Notes: generated by a model not told the origin, from the sequence alone. Counted from the stretch's first letter, positions 28,015 to 37,500 are shown. The stretch: 64,000 nt of DNA from Halohasta salina (GCF_024178165.1 NZ_JAMZIE010000006.1:89054-153053); one strand, 5' to 3'. Made by a program: numbers and translations.

Positions 28015-29694
28015 CTATTGGCTCTCGGCGAGCCGCTCGATCCGGTCGACCGTCTCGCAATCGGCGGGCGATTTGTCCGGCCGGACCGCGACGAACCGGG
28101 GGAACCGCAGCGCGTAGCCCGACGAGTAGGTCGGCGACGGCTGGATTTCCTCATACCCGACCTCGAAGACGACAGACGGCTGGATGTCGACCGTCTGGCC
28201 CGACTCCGCAGTGATATGCGGTTCCAGCAGCTCGGTCAACTCGGCCAGTTTCTCGTCGGTGATCCCCGTGGCGACCTTGCCGATCGTCCGGTAGCCATTG
28301 GTCTCGGGCTCGCGGACCGACAGCAGGAACGTTCCCAGAAAACTCGCCCGTCGACCTTCGCCCCACTCCCCGCCCGTGACGACGAGGTCGACCGTCTCCA
28401 CGTCGGGTTTGCGCTTGAGCCAGTTTTGCCCCCGGTCGCCCGGCGAGTAGGTGGATTGGGGATTTTTCAGCATGATTCCCTCGTGGCCCGCTTCCAGCGC
28501 CTCGGCCTCGAAGGCGGCGAGTTCGTCGGGGTCGTCGGACAGCAGGAGGTCGGCGACAGCCTCGTCGTCAGTAACTAGTGCTTCGAGCCGCCGGTGGCGG
28601 TCGACGAGCGGCCGTTCGAGGAGGCCCTCGCTCCCGGCGCGGAGACAGTCGAAGGCGTGGAGTCGGAGCGTGACCTCCTCGACCATTCGGTCGACGTCGT
28701 GTTTGCGGCGGAACCGCCGGAGAACGTGCTGGAAGGGGAGCGGATCGCCCGCGTCGTCGACGGCGACGACCTCGCCATCGAGGATACAGGGCTCGGTTAC
28801 CGACTGCCTCACGACGTCGACGATGTCGGGCAGCGCCGCAGTCACGTCGTCCATGTTGCGGGAGTAGATCGACACCTCGCCGAGCCCACCGTCTTCGCCC
28901 GCTTCGACGTGGATCTGGACGCGCGCGCCGTCGAACTTGACCTCCGCGGCGGCCTCCTCCCAGCTATCGAGGGCTTCGGCGGCGGTGCCGGCTTGGGCGA
29001 GCATCGACTGGACCGGTCGACCGATGTCGAGTTCGAGGCCGTCGAGGCCCGCTTGGCCCTCCTCGCGGGCGACCGCGGCCACTTCGCCGTAGTCGTTCGT
29101 GACTTGGAGGGCGCGGGCCACGGCTTCGGGCAGCTGATCGAAGGCTTCGCAGATGGCGTCCCGAACGGTCCCCTCGCCGACGCCGATTCGCATCTCGCCG
29201 AGGACGAGCCGGGCGAGATAGCGGGCTTCGAGCCGCGAGCACTGGCGAAAGAGACCAAAGAGGATGTCGACCTTCCGGTCCTGGCTCCCCGACCCGTCGG
29301 CCGCAGCGAGCGCCCGGAGATCGGTGTCGACGTCGTCGACGGTCAGCCCACTGATCGAGCCGCCGCCGAAGGCTGCCAACCCCTGTTGGTCGCCGAACTC
29401 GTAGCTTGCGGCGACCGCGCCGATCTCCCCTCGGTCGGCCAGCCGGGCCTCGATGTCGTCGGCCGAGACGTTCGGCCCTGCCGCGCGGGCGATGGCCGTA
29501 TAACAAAGCGAGGGGCCGATATCGAGCGTGCGGGACGACCACGCGGGGAAGACCCGCCCTTGGACGAACCGGGCGACGACCGGCAGTTCGGCGTCAGCAG
29601 TCTCGAAGAGGGCCGCGACCCGCTCGATCGTCTCGATATCCCCCGACTCGGCTTCGATCCCGTCGACCCGTTCGGCGAACGCCTCGAACTCCAT
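28015..29694 (-). CDS. ATP-dependent DNA ligase
   Basis: The 559-residue protein seals nicks in DNA replication and repair. The N-terminal DNA-binding domain spans about 1-220. The nucleotidyltransferase domain holds the adenylated Lys253 in EVKFDGARVQIH (motif I), ILDGEVV (motif III), EGIMLKNPQSTY (motif IV region) and WLKRKPD (motif V). The OB-fold ends in LRFPRFVAVRPDKSP. This is the archaeal/eukaryal ligase type, distinct from bacterial NAD-dependent LigA. Confidence 0.95.
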   Translation of the reverse strand: MEFEAFAERVDGIEAESGDIETIERVAALFETADAELPVVARFVQGRVFPAWSSRTLDIGPSLCYTAIARAAGPNVSADDIEARLADRGEIGAVAASYEFGDQQGLAAFGGGSISGLTVDDVDTDLRALAAADGSGSQDRKVDILFGLFRQCSRLEARYLARLVLGEMRIGVGEGTVRDAICEAFDQLPEAVARALQVTNDYGEVAAVAREEGQAGLDGLELDIGRPVQSMLAQAGTAAEALDSWEEAAAEVKFDGARVQIHVEAGEDGGLGEVSIYSRNMDDVTAALPDIVDVVRQSVTEPCILDGEVVAVDDAGDPLPFQHVLRRFRRKHDVDRMVEEVTLRLHAFDCLRAGSEGLLERPLVDRHRRLEALVTDDEAVADLLLSDDPDELAAFEAEALEAGHEGIMLKNPQSTYSPGDRGQNWLKRKPDVETVDLVVTGGEWGEGRRASFLGTFLLSVREPETNGYRTIGKVATGITDEKLAELTELLEPHITAESGQTVDIQPSVVFEVGYEEIQPSPTYSSGYALRFPRFVAVRPDKSPADCETVDRIERLAESQ

Positions 29695-29805
29695 TGGCCG
29701 CGATAGCCCGCCGTGGCTTCTAAAGCCGACGATCCGTTCGCTGGCGGCGATTCGTTCACGCCAACCACGAACTGGATTTATGGGCGATGTTTCCGAGTGT
29801 CACGT

Positions 29806-30045
29806 ATGGTCGAGAAGACCGTCCACGACAGCGAACTCGACAGGGCCAGCGTCGCCGAGAGCCTGCGCTCGCTCGCCGACGAGTTCGAAGCCGGCGAGGA
29901 CGTTCACGTACGGGTCGGCAATAAGTCGGTTCGGCTCCAGCCGCCCGAGACCGTCAGCTACGAGGTCAGCGTTCACGAGACGAACTCCCTGCTCCGGAGC
30001 AGCCGGGAGACGATCTCGGTCACCCTCGATTGGAAGCGCCGCTGA
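29806..30045 (+). CDS. amphi-Trp domain protein
   Basis: The protein has 79 residues: SVAESLRSLADEFEAGEDVHVRVG, then SVRLQPPETVSYEVSVHE and the C-terminal strand ISVTLDWKRR, which is the amphi-Trp arrangement. TATA GGATTTATGGG is about 28 nt upstream of ATG 29806, so the frame upstream to 29713 is not part of the gene. Function unknown. Confidence 0.78.
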   Translation: MVEKTVHDSELDRASVAESLRSLADEFEAGEDVHVRVGNKSVRLQPPETVSYEVSVHETNSLLRSSRETISVTLDWKRR

Positions 30046-30097
30046 TCGGTCGAGCTAGGTGGCTTCAAGGCCCTCGAAACGAGAGTTGGGCCAACCG

Positions 30098-31627
30098 ATG
30101 ACCCACTCCGAGTTGGCAACCGCCGTCAGGGACGTCCTCGCGGTCGACACCGAGGCGTACGCGACCGAGGCGGCAGCCGACGCCGACTTCGTGCTGTCCG
30201 AGTTGGACGCGGGAACGTTCGACAACCACCAGTCGATCCTCGGGCTCGAATACGAGTTCTACGGCGTCTCCGAGGACCGCTGGCAGACCGGCCGCGAAAA
30301 CGACTTCGCACTGGCACGGGTGCCGCGCCGGCTGCTGGAGCTGATCGGCTTCGAGAAGGAACTCGGCTTGCATAACGCCGAGATGACCGCCAGCCCCCAG
30401 CCGTTCAACAGCCACGGCATCGACGCCATCGAGGCCGAGGTCCGCAGTCGGTTGGAGGCCGCCCTCGACTGCAGCCGCGCTGAGGGACTGCGGTTGGTCA
30501 GCGATGGCCTCTGGACGATCCCGCCGACCGGCGAGACCGCCCGCGGCTATCTCACCGACAGCGTCGACGACGACGGCGTCCGGATCGCCACCAACATGAC
30601 CGACGCCGTCCGCTACCACGCGATGGCCAACAGCGGCAGCGGCCGGTTCCGCGTCGAGGCGCCGGGGGTCGACCTCGACGCCCGAACCGTGATGCCCGAG
30701 AGCCTCATCACCTCCATTCAGCCGCATTATCAGGTCCAGCAGGCGATGGATCTCCCGCGGTATTTCACCTACGCGGTCCGGCTCGCCGGCCCCCTGCTCG
30801 CACTCGGCGTCAACGCCCCCTTCTTCCCGCCGGACTGCTACGAGGAGGGGATCGACCCCGAGTGGCTCCTTGCGAACGCGTGGCAAGAAAACCGGATCGC
30901 CGTCTTCGAATCCGTCCTCAACAGCGCCACCGAGACCGACAAGGTCCGGTTCCCGGCGGACCTCGACAGCGTCGAGGCCGCAGTCGACCGCGTGGTCGGC
31001 GACGAGACGATGGTCCCGATGCCGGTCGACCGGGAGGGGGAGTTCCACGACAACTTTGCGACCTTGCGCCGGAAACACGGCACCTACTGGCGGTGGGTCC
31101 GGCCGGTGTTCGACGGTCCCACGCGGTCGCAGGCCAACGCCCGCATCGAATTCCGCCCCCTGCCGGCCCAGCCCACGGTCAGGGATTCGATGGCACTGAC
31201 GGTCGCCTTCGCGGGGGCGATGGAGGGACTCACCCGGACCGAACACCCGGTTGCGGACCTGCCGTGGGAGGTCGCCCGCGACAACTTCTATGCGGCGATG
31301 CGGGACGGCCTCGACGCCGACATCACGTGGCTCACCGCCGACGGCGCCGAAACGACCGACCTCGATCTGGCGTTGACCGACCTGCTGGAACACGCCGCCG
31401 AAGGACTCCGGGTGGTCGGCCTCGATCGGGAGGGCGTCGACCGCTACCTCCAGCCGCTGCAGTGGCGGATCGAAAACGGCACCACCCCCGCGAGCTGGAA
31501 ACGCCGGCAGGTCCGCCGCCGACTCGACGAGGGCGACCCGTTGGCCGAAGCGATCCAGTCGACCCAGCGTCAGTATATCCGCAAGCAGGCCGAGACACTG
31601 ATCGGCGGCGAGTTCAGCGACTGGTAG
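30098..31627 (+). CDS. Glutamate-cysteine ligase (GCS2)-like protein
   Basis: The protein has 509 residues. ILGLEYEFYGV (substrate-binding Glu pair), ELGLHNAEMTASPQPF and the later RIEFRPLPAQPTVRDSMALTVAF match the GCS2/ATP-grasp-like carboxylate-amine ligase pattern. It is longer than typical gamma-glutamylcysteine synthetases of about 360 residues. Haloarchaea make gamma-glutamylcysteine, but another amide-forming role is possible. ATG 30098 is preferred over 30059. Confidence 0.65.
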   Translation: MTHSELATAVRDVLAVDTEAYATEAAADADFVLSELDAGTFDNHQSILGLEYEFYGVSEDRWQTGRENDFALARVPRRLLELIGFEKELGLHNAEMTASPQPFNSHGIDAIEAEVRSRLEAALDCSRAEGLRLVSDGLWTIPPTGETARGYLTDSVDDDGVRIATNMTDAVRYHAMANSGSGRFRVEAPGVDLDARTVMPESLITSIQPHYQVQQAMDLPRYFTYAVRLAGPLLALGVNAPFFPPDCYEEGIDPEWLLANAWQENRIAVFESVLNSATETDKVRFPADLDSVEAAVDRVVGDETMVPMPVDREGEFHDNFATLRRKHGTYWRWVRPVFDGPTRSQANARIEFRPLPAQPTVRDSMALTVAFAGAMEGLTRTEHPVADLPWEVARDNFYAAMRDGLDADITWLTADGAETTDLDLALTDLLEHAAEGLRVVGLDREGVDRYLQPLQWRIENGTTPASWKRRQVRRRLDEGDPLAEAIQSTQRQYIRKQAETLIGGEFSDW

Positions 31628-31702
31628 CAGCCGCCGGGACGGACGTGCCGGCGGCGCCGGATTTCCTTTGTTCAACATAGACATACCAACAAAACAAAAT
31701 AG

Positions 31703-31730
31703 ATTTATACCCGCAAGTGTGGTATCACAC
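31703..31730 (+). promoter_or_regulatory. Promoter and inverted repeat before the LivK-like gene
   Basis: A TATA element, ATTTATACC at 31703-31711, precedes an inverted repeat GTGTG-GTAT-CACAC at 31717-31730. The repeat ends 5 nt before the ATG at 31736, so a bound regulator could block transcription start. The regulator is unknown. Confidence 0.5.
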
Positions 31731-31735
31731 ATCAC

Positions 31736-33070
31736 ATGTATCGTGACATACATAGACGTGATGTGGTGAGAGGACTCGGCATCGCCGGCGTGGCAGGGCT
31801 AGCCGGCTGTGCCGGCAACGAATCGCCCGAGGATACGGGCGACGGCTCGGACGACGGCGGGGCCGGCGGCGTCCCGGACGCGGTGATGATCGTCGGCTTC
31901 CCGGAGTCGGGCGTCCAGTTGTTCCGCGACTACTACTCGGAGTTCGCCAGCGATGCGTCCGATCTCGATATTATCGTTCCCGACGGGCTGATGGACGCCG
32001 ATCTGCCCGGCGAGGTCGACAACGACATGAACAACGTCATCGGGACTCAGCCCTCGGCGGGCGGTCCGGGTGCGGAGTTTTTCACCAGCGAGTATCAGGC
32101 CGCCTACGACGAGGAGCCCGGCGTCTTCACCGCGCAGGCCTACGACGCGATGGCGATCAACGTGCTGGCGGCGGTCGCTGCCGGCGAGAACTCCGGCAGC
32201 GCGATCCGCGACCGGATCCGGACGGTCGCCAACCCCGGCGGCGAGGAGTTCGGCCCCGAGACGCTGGTCGACGCCGTCGAGACCGTCGCCGCCGGCGATC
32301 CGGTCCACTACGTGGGAGCCTCCTCGAGCGCCAATTTCGATGTCAACGGTGACATCGTCACCGCGGCCTACGACATCCGCGACTTCCAGGACGGCGCGCT
32401 GGAGACGATCGACACCGTCGAGTTCGGCACCGGACTCTCCGAGGAGGACGAAAACGCGACTGCGGCCGATCCGGTCGGCGTCGACTCCTTCGAGGCGATG
32501 GTCGGCGTGCTGATGCCCGAAACCGGTGATCTCGGCCCGCTCGGCGGGCCGATCCGCGACGGCGCACTGCTGGCGGCCGACCAGATCAACGCCGCCGACA
32601 TCAACGTTACCGTCGACACGCAGGTCGAGGACACCCAGACCAACCCACAGGCGGGGATTTCGGGAGCCAACGCACTGGTCAACGCCGGCTACGGCGCGGT
32701 CGTCGGCCCGGCGTCGTCCAACGTCAACCTGCAGGTGGCCGATCAGGTGTTGATTCCGAGCGGCGTCGTCGGCATCTCGCCGTCGTCGACCGATCCGGAC
32801 GTGACCGATCTCGACGACGATGGCTACATCTTCCGGACCTGTCCTTCGGACGTCTTGCAGGGGCCGGCGCTGGCGGAACTCGCCCGCGGCGAGTACGTCG
32901 AGGCCGAGAGCTCGGGGACGCTCTACCTCAACGACGCCTACGGACAGGCGCTCGAAGAACAGTACGCTACCAACTTCGAGGACAACGGCGGCTCGATCGG
33001 CCAGCGCGTCTCCTTCGAGCCCGAACAGGCCTCCTACTCCAGCCAGTGGAGCACCGTCCTGAACCAGTAG
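31736..33070 (+). CDS. LivK-like ABC substrate-binding lipoprotein, circularly permuted
   Basis: The 444-residue protein begins with a twin-arginine signal (HRRDVVRGLGIAG) and a lipobox ending LAGC (Cys25), then an acidic spacer. Residues 46-231 correspond to the usual C-terminal half of a type I binding protein (PDAVMIVGFPESGVQLFRDY ... AQAYDAMAINVL ... GASSSANFDVNGD). A linker at 232-250 follows. Residues 252-444 correspond to the usual N-terminal half (VGVLMPETGDLGPLGGPIRD ... SPSSTDPDVTDL ... ASYSSQWSTVLNQ-stop). In family members the SQWSTVLNQ-type helix is followed directly by PDAVMIVGF. It is convergent with livFGMH (33428-37500) and likely supplies branched-chain amino acids or a related ligand. 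Confidence 0.85.
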   Translation: MYRDIHRRDVVRGLGIAGVAGLAGCAGNESPEDTGDGSDDGGAGGVPDAVMIVGFPESGVQLFRDYYSEFASDASDLDIIVPDGLMDADLPGEVDNDMNNVIGTQPSAGGPGAEFFTSEYQAAYDEEPGVFTAQAYDAMAINVLAAVAAGENSGSAIRDRIRTVANPGGEEFGPETLVDAVETVAAGDPVHYVGASSSANFDVNGDIVTAAYDIRDFQDGALETIDTVEFGTGLSEEDENATAADPVGVDSFEAMVGVLMPETGDLGPLGGPIRDGALLAADQINAADINVTVDTQVEDTQTNPQAGISGANALVNAGYGAVVGPASSNVNLQVADQVLIPSGVVGISPSSTDPDVTDLDDDGYIFRTCPSDVLQGPALAELARGEYVEAESSGTLYLNDAYGQALEEQYATNFEDNGGSIGQRVSFEPEQASYSSQWSTVLNQ

Positions 33071-33176
33071 CGTAGCGTCGTCGCTGTTATTTCCGACCGG
33101 AACTGCCCGGCGGTCGACCCTCGGTGATCGGGGACGCCGTGATCCGAGTTCCACCCGCTGTCGCGGCTGTCACCCG

Positions 33177-33359
33177 CTATGGCTCCAGCGGCGACCGGCG
33201 GGAGGGACTCGCCGTCATGAACTCCGGGCCGAAGACGCGCCGGCAGACCTGACGCAGCAAGAGCCCGGTGACCGCCCCGAACGCCAGGATCGTGACGGTC
33301 GACTGGAGTTTCAGGAGGAGTTGCTGTTCGGCCGTCATGCTAGCGATTTCGGTGACCAT
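33177..33359 (-). CDS. Small single-TM protein
   Basis: The 60-residue protein has one hydrophobic helix at about 20-38 (STVTILAFGAVTGLLL) and a basic, Arg-rich C-terminal side. A TATA-like GTTTTAGCC lies about 31 nt before the ATG. It lies between the binding-protein gene and livF. No family is recognised. Confidence 0.5.
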   Translation of the reverse strand: MVTEIASMTAEQQLLLKLQSTVTILAFGAVTGLLLRQVCRRVFGPEFMTASPSRRSPLEP

Positions 33360-33427
33360 GTGTGTTGTGAACGCTCCCCACGGCTAAAACAGTCGGGGCC
33401 GTCGTCCGGCGACGACCTCGCGGGCAG

Positions 33428-34222
33428 TTAGCCGCCGAGGAAGTCCTGCCGGACCTGCTCGTCGCCCAGCAGCGTCTCCCCGCGGTCGGTGTAGCGGTTC
33501 TCGCCGTCGACCAGCACGTACCCCCGGTCACACCGCCGGAGGGCCTCCTTGGCGTTCTGTTCGACCATCAGGATCGCCGTCCCCGACTCGTTGATCCGGT
33601 CGATGCGGTCGAACATGTCGTCGACGAGGTCGGGAGCTAACCCCGCCGAGGGTTCGTCGAGCAACAGCAGGTCGGGGTCGAGCATCAGCGTCCGACCCAT
33701 GGCGACCATCTGCCGCTGGCCGCCCGAGAGGTTCCCGGCCTTCTGGTCGCGGCGCTCCCGGAGGATCGGGAACCGGTCGTAGACGGCTTCGAGCCGGTCT
33801 TGGGGGACCGAATCGAGGATGTAGGCCCCCATTTCGAGGTTCTCTTCGACGCTGAGCCCCGGAAACACGTTGTCGGTCTGGGGGACGAAGCCGATCCCCT
33901 CGTGGATGATCTCCTCGGGCGGGGTGGCTTCGATGGCCTCGCCGTCGAACTCGATGGTGCCGTCCATGTAGGTCGTCAGCCCGAAGACCGTCTTCATTAC
34001 CGTCGACTTCCCCGCGCCGTTGGGGCCGACGATGGTAACGTACTCGCCGTCGGCCACGTCGAGGTCGACGTCGGTGAGGATCTGGAGGTCGCCGTAGCCA
34101 GCATCGAGCCCGCGGATGCGAAGCATCGCCTCGTCGTCGAGGGTGTGGTCGGTGCGGGCGGTCGCCCCCGCTGACTCGTTAGGATCCGCGTCGGTGCCGA
34201 CATCCGCCGAGTCGCCGTTCAT
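33428..34222 (-). CDS. livF: Branched-chain amino acid ABC transporter ATPase LivF
   Basis: The protein has 264 residues. A 35-residue acidic N-terminal extension precedes Walker A GPNGAGKSTVMKTV, signature LSGGQRQMVAMGR and Walker B LLLLDEPSAGL, with the H-loop position occupied by Gln-rich MVEQNAKEAL, typical of LivF. Its start overlaps the livG stop by 4 nt. It is the last gene of the operon. Confidence 0.93.
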   Translation of the reverse strand: MNGDSADVGTDADPNESAGATARTDHTLDDEAMLRIRGLDAGYGDLQILTDVDLDVADGEYVTIVGPNGAGKSTVMKTVFGLTTYMDGTIEFDGEAIEATPPEEIIHEGIGFVPQTDNVFPGLSVEENLEMGAYILDSVPQDRLEAVYDRFPILRERRDQKAGNLSGGQRQMVAMGRTLMLDPDLLLLDEPSAGLAPDLVDDMFDRIDRINESGTAILMVEQNAKEALRRCDRGYVLVDGENRYTDRGETLLGDEQVRQDFLGG

Positions 34223-35064
34223 AGGTCATCCCCCAGATAGGCCTCGATAACGCGGTCGTTGGTTCTGATCTCTTCGGCCCCGCCTTCGGCGAGGACCTGT
34301 CCCTGATGCATGACGATGATGTGTTCGCAGTGGTGCATGATCACGTCCATGTCGTGTTCGACCAGCAGGAAGGTGTACCCCTCTGCCCGGAGGTCGTCGA
34401 CCCGATCTAACAGTTTCTCTTCGAGGGTTGGGTTGACGCCGGCCAGCGGCTCGTCGAGCAACACCACCTCGGGGTCGGTCATCAGCGCGCGGGCCATCTC
34501 CAAGAGCTTCCGCTGGCCGCCCGAGAGGCTCCCCGCGTACTCGGTCGCGAGGTGGTCGATCTCGAAGAACTCCAAGGTCTCCCACGCCCGTTCGCGGAGC
34601 TGTTCTTCTTGGTCGACCACACCCCCACGGAGCCCCGGCAGCACCGATCGGAGCGCCGACTCCCCCTGTTGGTTTTTCGGGGCCAACATGAGGTTCTCCA
34701 GGACCGTCATCTCCGGCAGCTCACGGGCGATCTGGAACGTTCGGACCAGCCCGCGCTGGGCGATCTCGTAGGGCGCGAGCCCCGTGATCGCCTCGCCGTT
34801 GAGGTAGACGTCCCCCGCGGTCGGCTCGTGGACGCCCGTGATGCAGTTGAACGTCGTCGACTTCCCCGCGCCGTTGGGGCCGATCAGTCCCGTCAGGCTC
34901 CCGGATTCGACCTCGAAGGAGACGCCGTCGACGGCCGTGATGCCGCCGAACTCCTTGCGGAGCCCGTCGACCCGCAGCGGGAGCCCCGACGGCGTCCGCT
35001 GGGCGGCCTGTTCGACCGGCGAATCCGCTGCCTCGGGGTCCGTATCGGCCGCTGGCTCACTCAT
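34219..35064 (-). CDS. livG: Branched-chain amino acid ABC transporter ATPase LivG
   Basis: The 281-residue protein has Walker A GPNGAGKSTTFNCITG, the LivG-specific RTFQIARELPEMTVLEN, signature LSGGQRKLLEMAR, Walker B VVLLDEPLAGVNP and H-loop VEHDMDVIM. The start at 35064 leaves an 8-nt overlap with livM. An acidic 30-residue N-terminal extension is typical for haloarchaea. Confidence 0.93.
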   Translation of the reverse strand: MSEPAADTDPEAADSPVEQAAQRTPSGLPLRVDGLRKEFGGITAVDGVSFEVESGSLTGLIGPNGAGKSTTFNCITGVHEPTAGDVYLNGEAITGLAPYEIAQRGLVRTFQIARELPEMTVLENLMLAPKNQQGESALRSVLPGLRGGVVDQEEQLRERAWETLEFFEIDHLATEYAGSLSGGQRKLLEMARALMTDPEVVLLDEPLAGVNPTLEEKLLDRVDDLRAEGYTFLLVEHDMDVIMHHCEHIIVMHQGQVLAEGGAEEIRTNDRVIEAYLGDDL

Positions 35065-36385
35065 CGCGCTCACCTCCCTCGCGGCGCGTGAGGTCGACGG
35101 CCGCGGCGGTCTCGATCCGGTCGCCGAGCAGCCCGTCGGGTCGACGATGCATGATGAAGATGAGAACCAACCCCAGCAAGACGAACTGGAGTGGCGCGAT
35201 GTTGTCGGTGGCGTACGCCAGCAGCCCGACCGGATCGGCTGCCGCGACCGCGTCGCCGAACGTCGGTGGCGTCGGCGCGTCGATGGTATCTCGGAGCACT
35301 GCTCCCACACGGCGGGGGCCCTCGAACAACACCGCCGCGAAGACGATGCCGCCGAGGACGCTGCCGGTGTTCGACCCCGAGCCGCCGATGATGACCGCGA
35401 CGAAGATGTAGAAGGTGAGGATCGGCTCGAACTGCGGCGACGGCGAGACGTTGCCCTGGCTGCCGAACCAGAGAATGCCCGCCAGCCCCATCAGCGCACA
35501 GCCGATCATGAACACCTTGATCTTGATGAGGTCGACGTTCTTGCCGAGCGAGTCGGCGACGAGTTCGTCCTCGCGGATCGCCTTCAGCGTCCGGCCGAAC
35601 GGCGACCGCCCGAGCCGTTCGAGCAGCACGTAGAAGGCGACGACGAACACCGCCAACACGAGGATATACCCCCAGCCGATGAGGATGTTGTTCGAGATGC
35701 CGAGGCCGCCCTCTCCGAGGGTGCCGAAGACGGCCGCCCCGAGGGCGGTCGGATCGCCCGCCCGCCCGTCGACGAGGAACAGTCCCCGGACCGGGTTCTG
35801 GGGCATCCCCATCCCCCGGCCGCCGCCGGTGCCGACGCCCAGCGTCTCGCGGAGCGCGGTATCGAACGTGCTCGACTGGAGGGTCAGCCGGATGATCTCG
35901 GAGAGGCCGAGGGTGACGATGGCGAAGTAGTCCGCCCGGAGCCGGAGCGCCGGCAGCGCTGCGATCAGCCCGAACAGCGACGCCATCGCCATGCCGGCAA
36001 CGATGCCGACCGGCAGCGGGAGGCCGAATCCCGGCGGGCCGAAGGCCGGATCCGGCGATCGGACGACGATCCCCATGGTGTAGACGCCGATTGCCATGAA
36101 CCCCGCGACGCCGATATTAAAGAGGCCGGTGTACCCCCAGTGGAGGTTGAGCGCGAGCGTCGACAGCGCGTACACCAATCCGAGGAACGTCAGCGTCCGT
36201 AGCAGCCCGACGACGCTGTTGAGGCCGTCGGTGAACGTCAGCAGCGTCGCCCCGAGGTAGATCAGGCCGAGCGTGAGGACGACCAGCCCGAGATCGCTCC
36301 GCTTGGCGGCCGCGAGGACCGCCGCCAGCGCACTGTCGGGCTCCCGGTCGACCATCGTATCGTCCGGCGCGGTGGCGTCGCTCAT
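35057..36385 (-). CDS. livM: Branched-chain amino acid ABC transporter permease LivM
   Basis: The 442-residue membrane protein has about nine helices. LNLHWGYTGLFNIGVAGFMAIG and the cytoplasmic coupling region GRSPFGRTLKAIREDELVADSLGK are family signatures. The end of the protein, IFIMHRRPDGLLGD, is the usual LivM C-terminus. Longer loops than bacterial LivM are visible around residues 190-215. Overlaps livH by 4 nt. Confidence 0.93.
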   Translation of the reverse strand: MSDATAPDDTMVDREPDSALAAVLAAAKRSDLGLVVLTLGLIYLGATLLTFTDGLNSVVGLLRTLTFLGLVYALSTLALNLHWGYTGLFNIGVAGFMAIGVYTMGIVVRSPDPAFGPPGFGLPLPVGIVAGMAMASLFGLIAALPALRLRADYFAIVTLGLSEIIRLTLQSSTFDTALRETLGVGTGGGRGMGMPQNPVRGLFLVDGRAGDPTALGAAVFGTLGEGGLGISNNILIGWGYILVLAVFVVAFYVLLERLGRSPFGRTLKAIREDELVADSLGKNVDLIKIKVFMIGCALMGLAGILWFGSQGNVSPSPQFEPILTFYIFVAVIIGGSGSNTGSVLGGIVFAAVLFEGPRRVGAVLRDTIDAPTPPTFGDAVAAADPVGLLAYATDNIAPLQFVLLGLVLIFIMHRRPDGLLGDRIETAAAVDLTRREGGERDE

Positions 36386-37500
36386 GCGGTCGACACCCCG
36401 CCGAACAGCCCCTCAGGGCGAAGCAAGAGAACGAGAATCATCACTGCGAAGGCCGCCGCGGCGTTGAAATCCGAGGAGATCCAGACCGTCGACGTCGTAA
36501 AGACCAGTCCGATGACGAGCCCGCCGGCGATCGCGCCGTAGATCGAGCCGATGCCGCCGAGGATGACCGCCGCGAAGATGAGCAACAGGAGGCTCCAGCC
36601 GAAGTCGAACTGGATCGTCCCCCGCAACAGGACATAGAGGTAGCCCGACGCTCCCGCGAGGCCGCCGCCGAGGATCCACGTCGCCGCGACGACGCGCTCG
36701 GCGGGGATACCAGTGATCAGCGCCAGATCCTTGTTGTCGGCCATCGCCCGCATCGCCGTCCCGAGTTTGGTCCGCTGGAGGGTGTAGTGCATCGCCACCA
36801 TGAGCCCGATGGCGGCGACCGCGATCGTCAACTGGTGGGCGGTCACCGAGACCCCCAGCGGGGTCGCGAGAGTGTCGCCGTCGACGCTGGCGGTGATCCC
36901 CCGGCGGTCGGCCCCATAGGCGAACTGGATGAGGTACCGCACGACCAGCGCAACCCCGACCGAGGTGATCAACAGCGCGATACCGCCCCGGTCGCGCATC
37001 GGCTTGTAGAACGCGCGGTCGATCGCCAGCGAAACCACCGCCGTGATGGCGAACGCCGCGAGCAGCCCGACGACGATCGCACCGGGCGTCGACAGCACGT
37101 GAGCCCCGATCGCGCCGGGGGTAACGTCGCCCGCATCCCGGACGGTCACCAGCGCGCCGAGCGGCTGGCTGCCGGCAGCCGCGACCACGAAAGCCACGCC
37201 CCACCCCGTGAACGCGCCGGTCGAAACGAGATCGCCGTGGGAGAAGTTGGCGAAGTTCAGAATGCTGTAGGTCATCGAGAGGCCGATTCCCGCCAACCCG
37301 ATCACCAGCCCGATCACCAGCCCGTTCCAGAGGTTCGATCCCAGCCGCGCCACCGACAGACTTCCGCCGAGGGGGCCGACTTGGAGCCCGGCGAGTTTTG
37401 CAAGCAGGTCGACACACAACAACAGCCCGATCGCCGCGACGACCGCGAGTCCGGGGTGCTCCCGGAGGGCCGCCGGCGACAGTAACTCGATTGATTCCAT
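36382..37500 (-). CDS. livH: Branched-chain amino acid ABC transporter permease LivH
   Basis: The protein has 372 residues and about eight helices. SMTYSILNFANFSHGDLVSTGAF and the coupling motif RTKLGTAMRAMADNKDLALITG identify LivH. It opens the livH-M-G-F operon. A TATA element (ACCTTTATCTA) lies about 45 nt before ATG 37500, so a short leader is expected. The extended frame upstream to 37575 crosses the promoter and is rejected. Confidence 0.93.
   Translation of the reverse strand: MESIELLSPAALREHPGLAVVAAIGLLLCVDLLAKLAGLQVGPLGGSLSVARLGSNLWNGLVIGLVIGLAGIGLSMTYSILNFANFSHGDLVSTGAFTGWGVAFVVAAAGSQPLGALVTVRDAGDVTPGAIGAHVLSTPGAIVVGLLAAFAITAVVSLAIDRAFYKPMRDRGGIALLITSVGVALVVRYLIQFAYGADRRGITASVDGDTLATPLGVSVTAHQLTIAVAAIGLMVAMHYTLQRTKLGTAMRAMADNKDLALITGIPAERVVAATWILGGGLAGASGYLYVLLRGTIQFDFGWSLLLLIFAAVILGGIGSIYGAIAGGLVIGLVFTTSTVWISSDFNAAAAFAVMILVLLLRPEGLFGGVSTA

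Noticed and set aside
28594..29706. 370-codon plus-strand frame opposite the DNA ligase
   Set aside because: The minus strand carries all ligase motifs, including KFDG; the plus-strand product has none.
30065..31753. 562-codon minus-strand frame over the GCS2-like gene
   Set aside because: Antisense shadow; composition without domains, and it runs across the promoter of the binding-protein gene.
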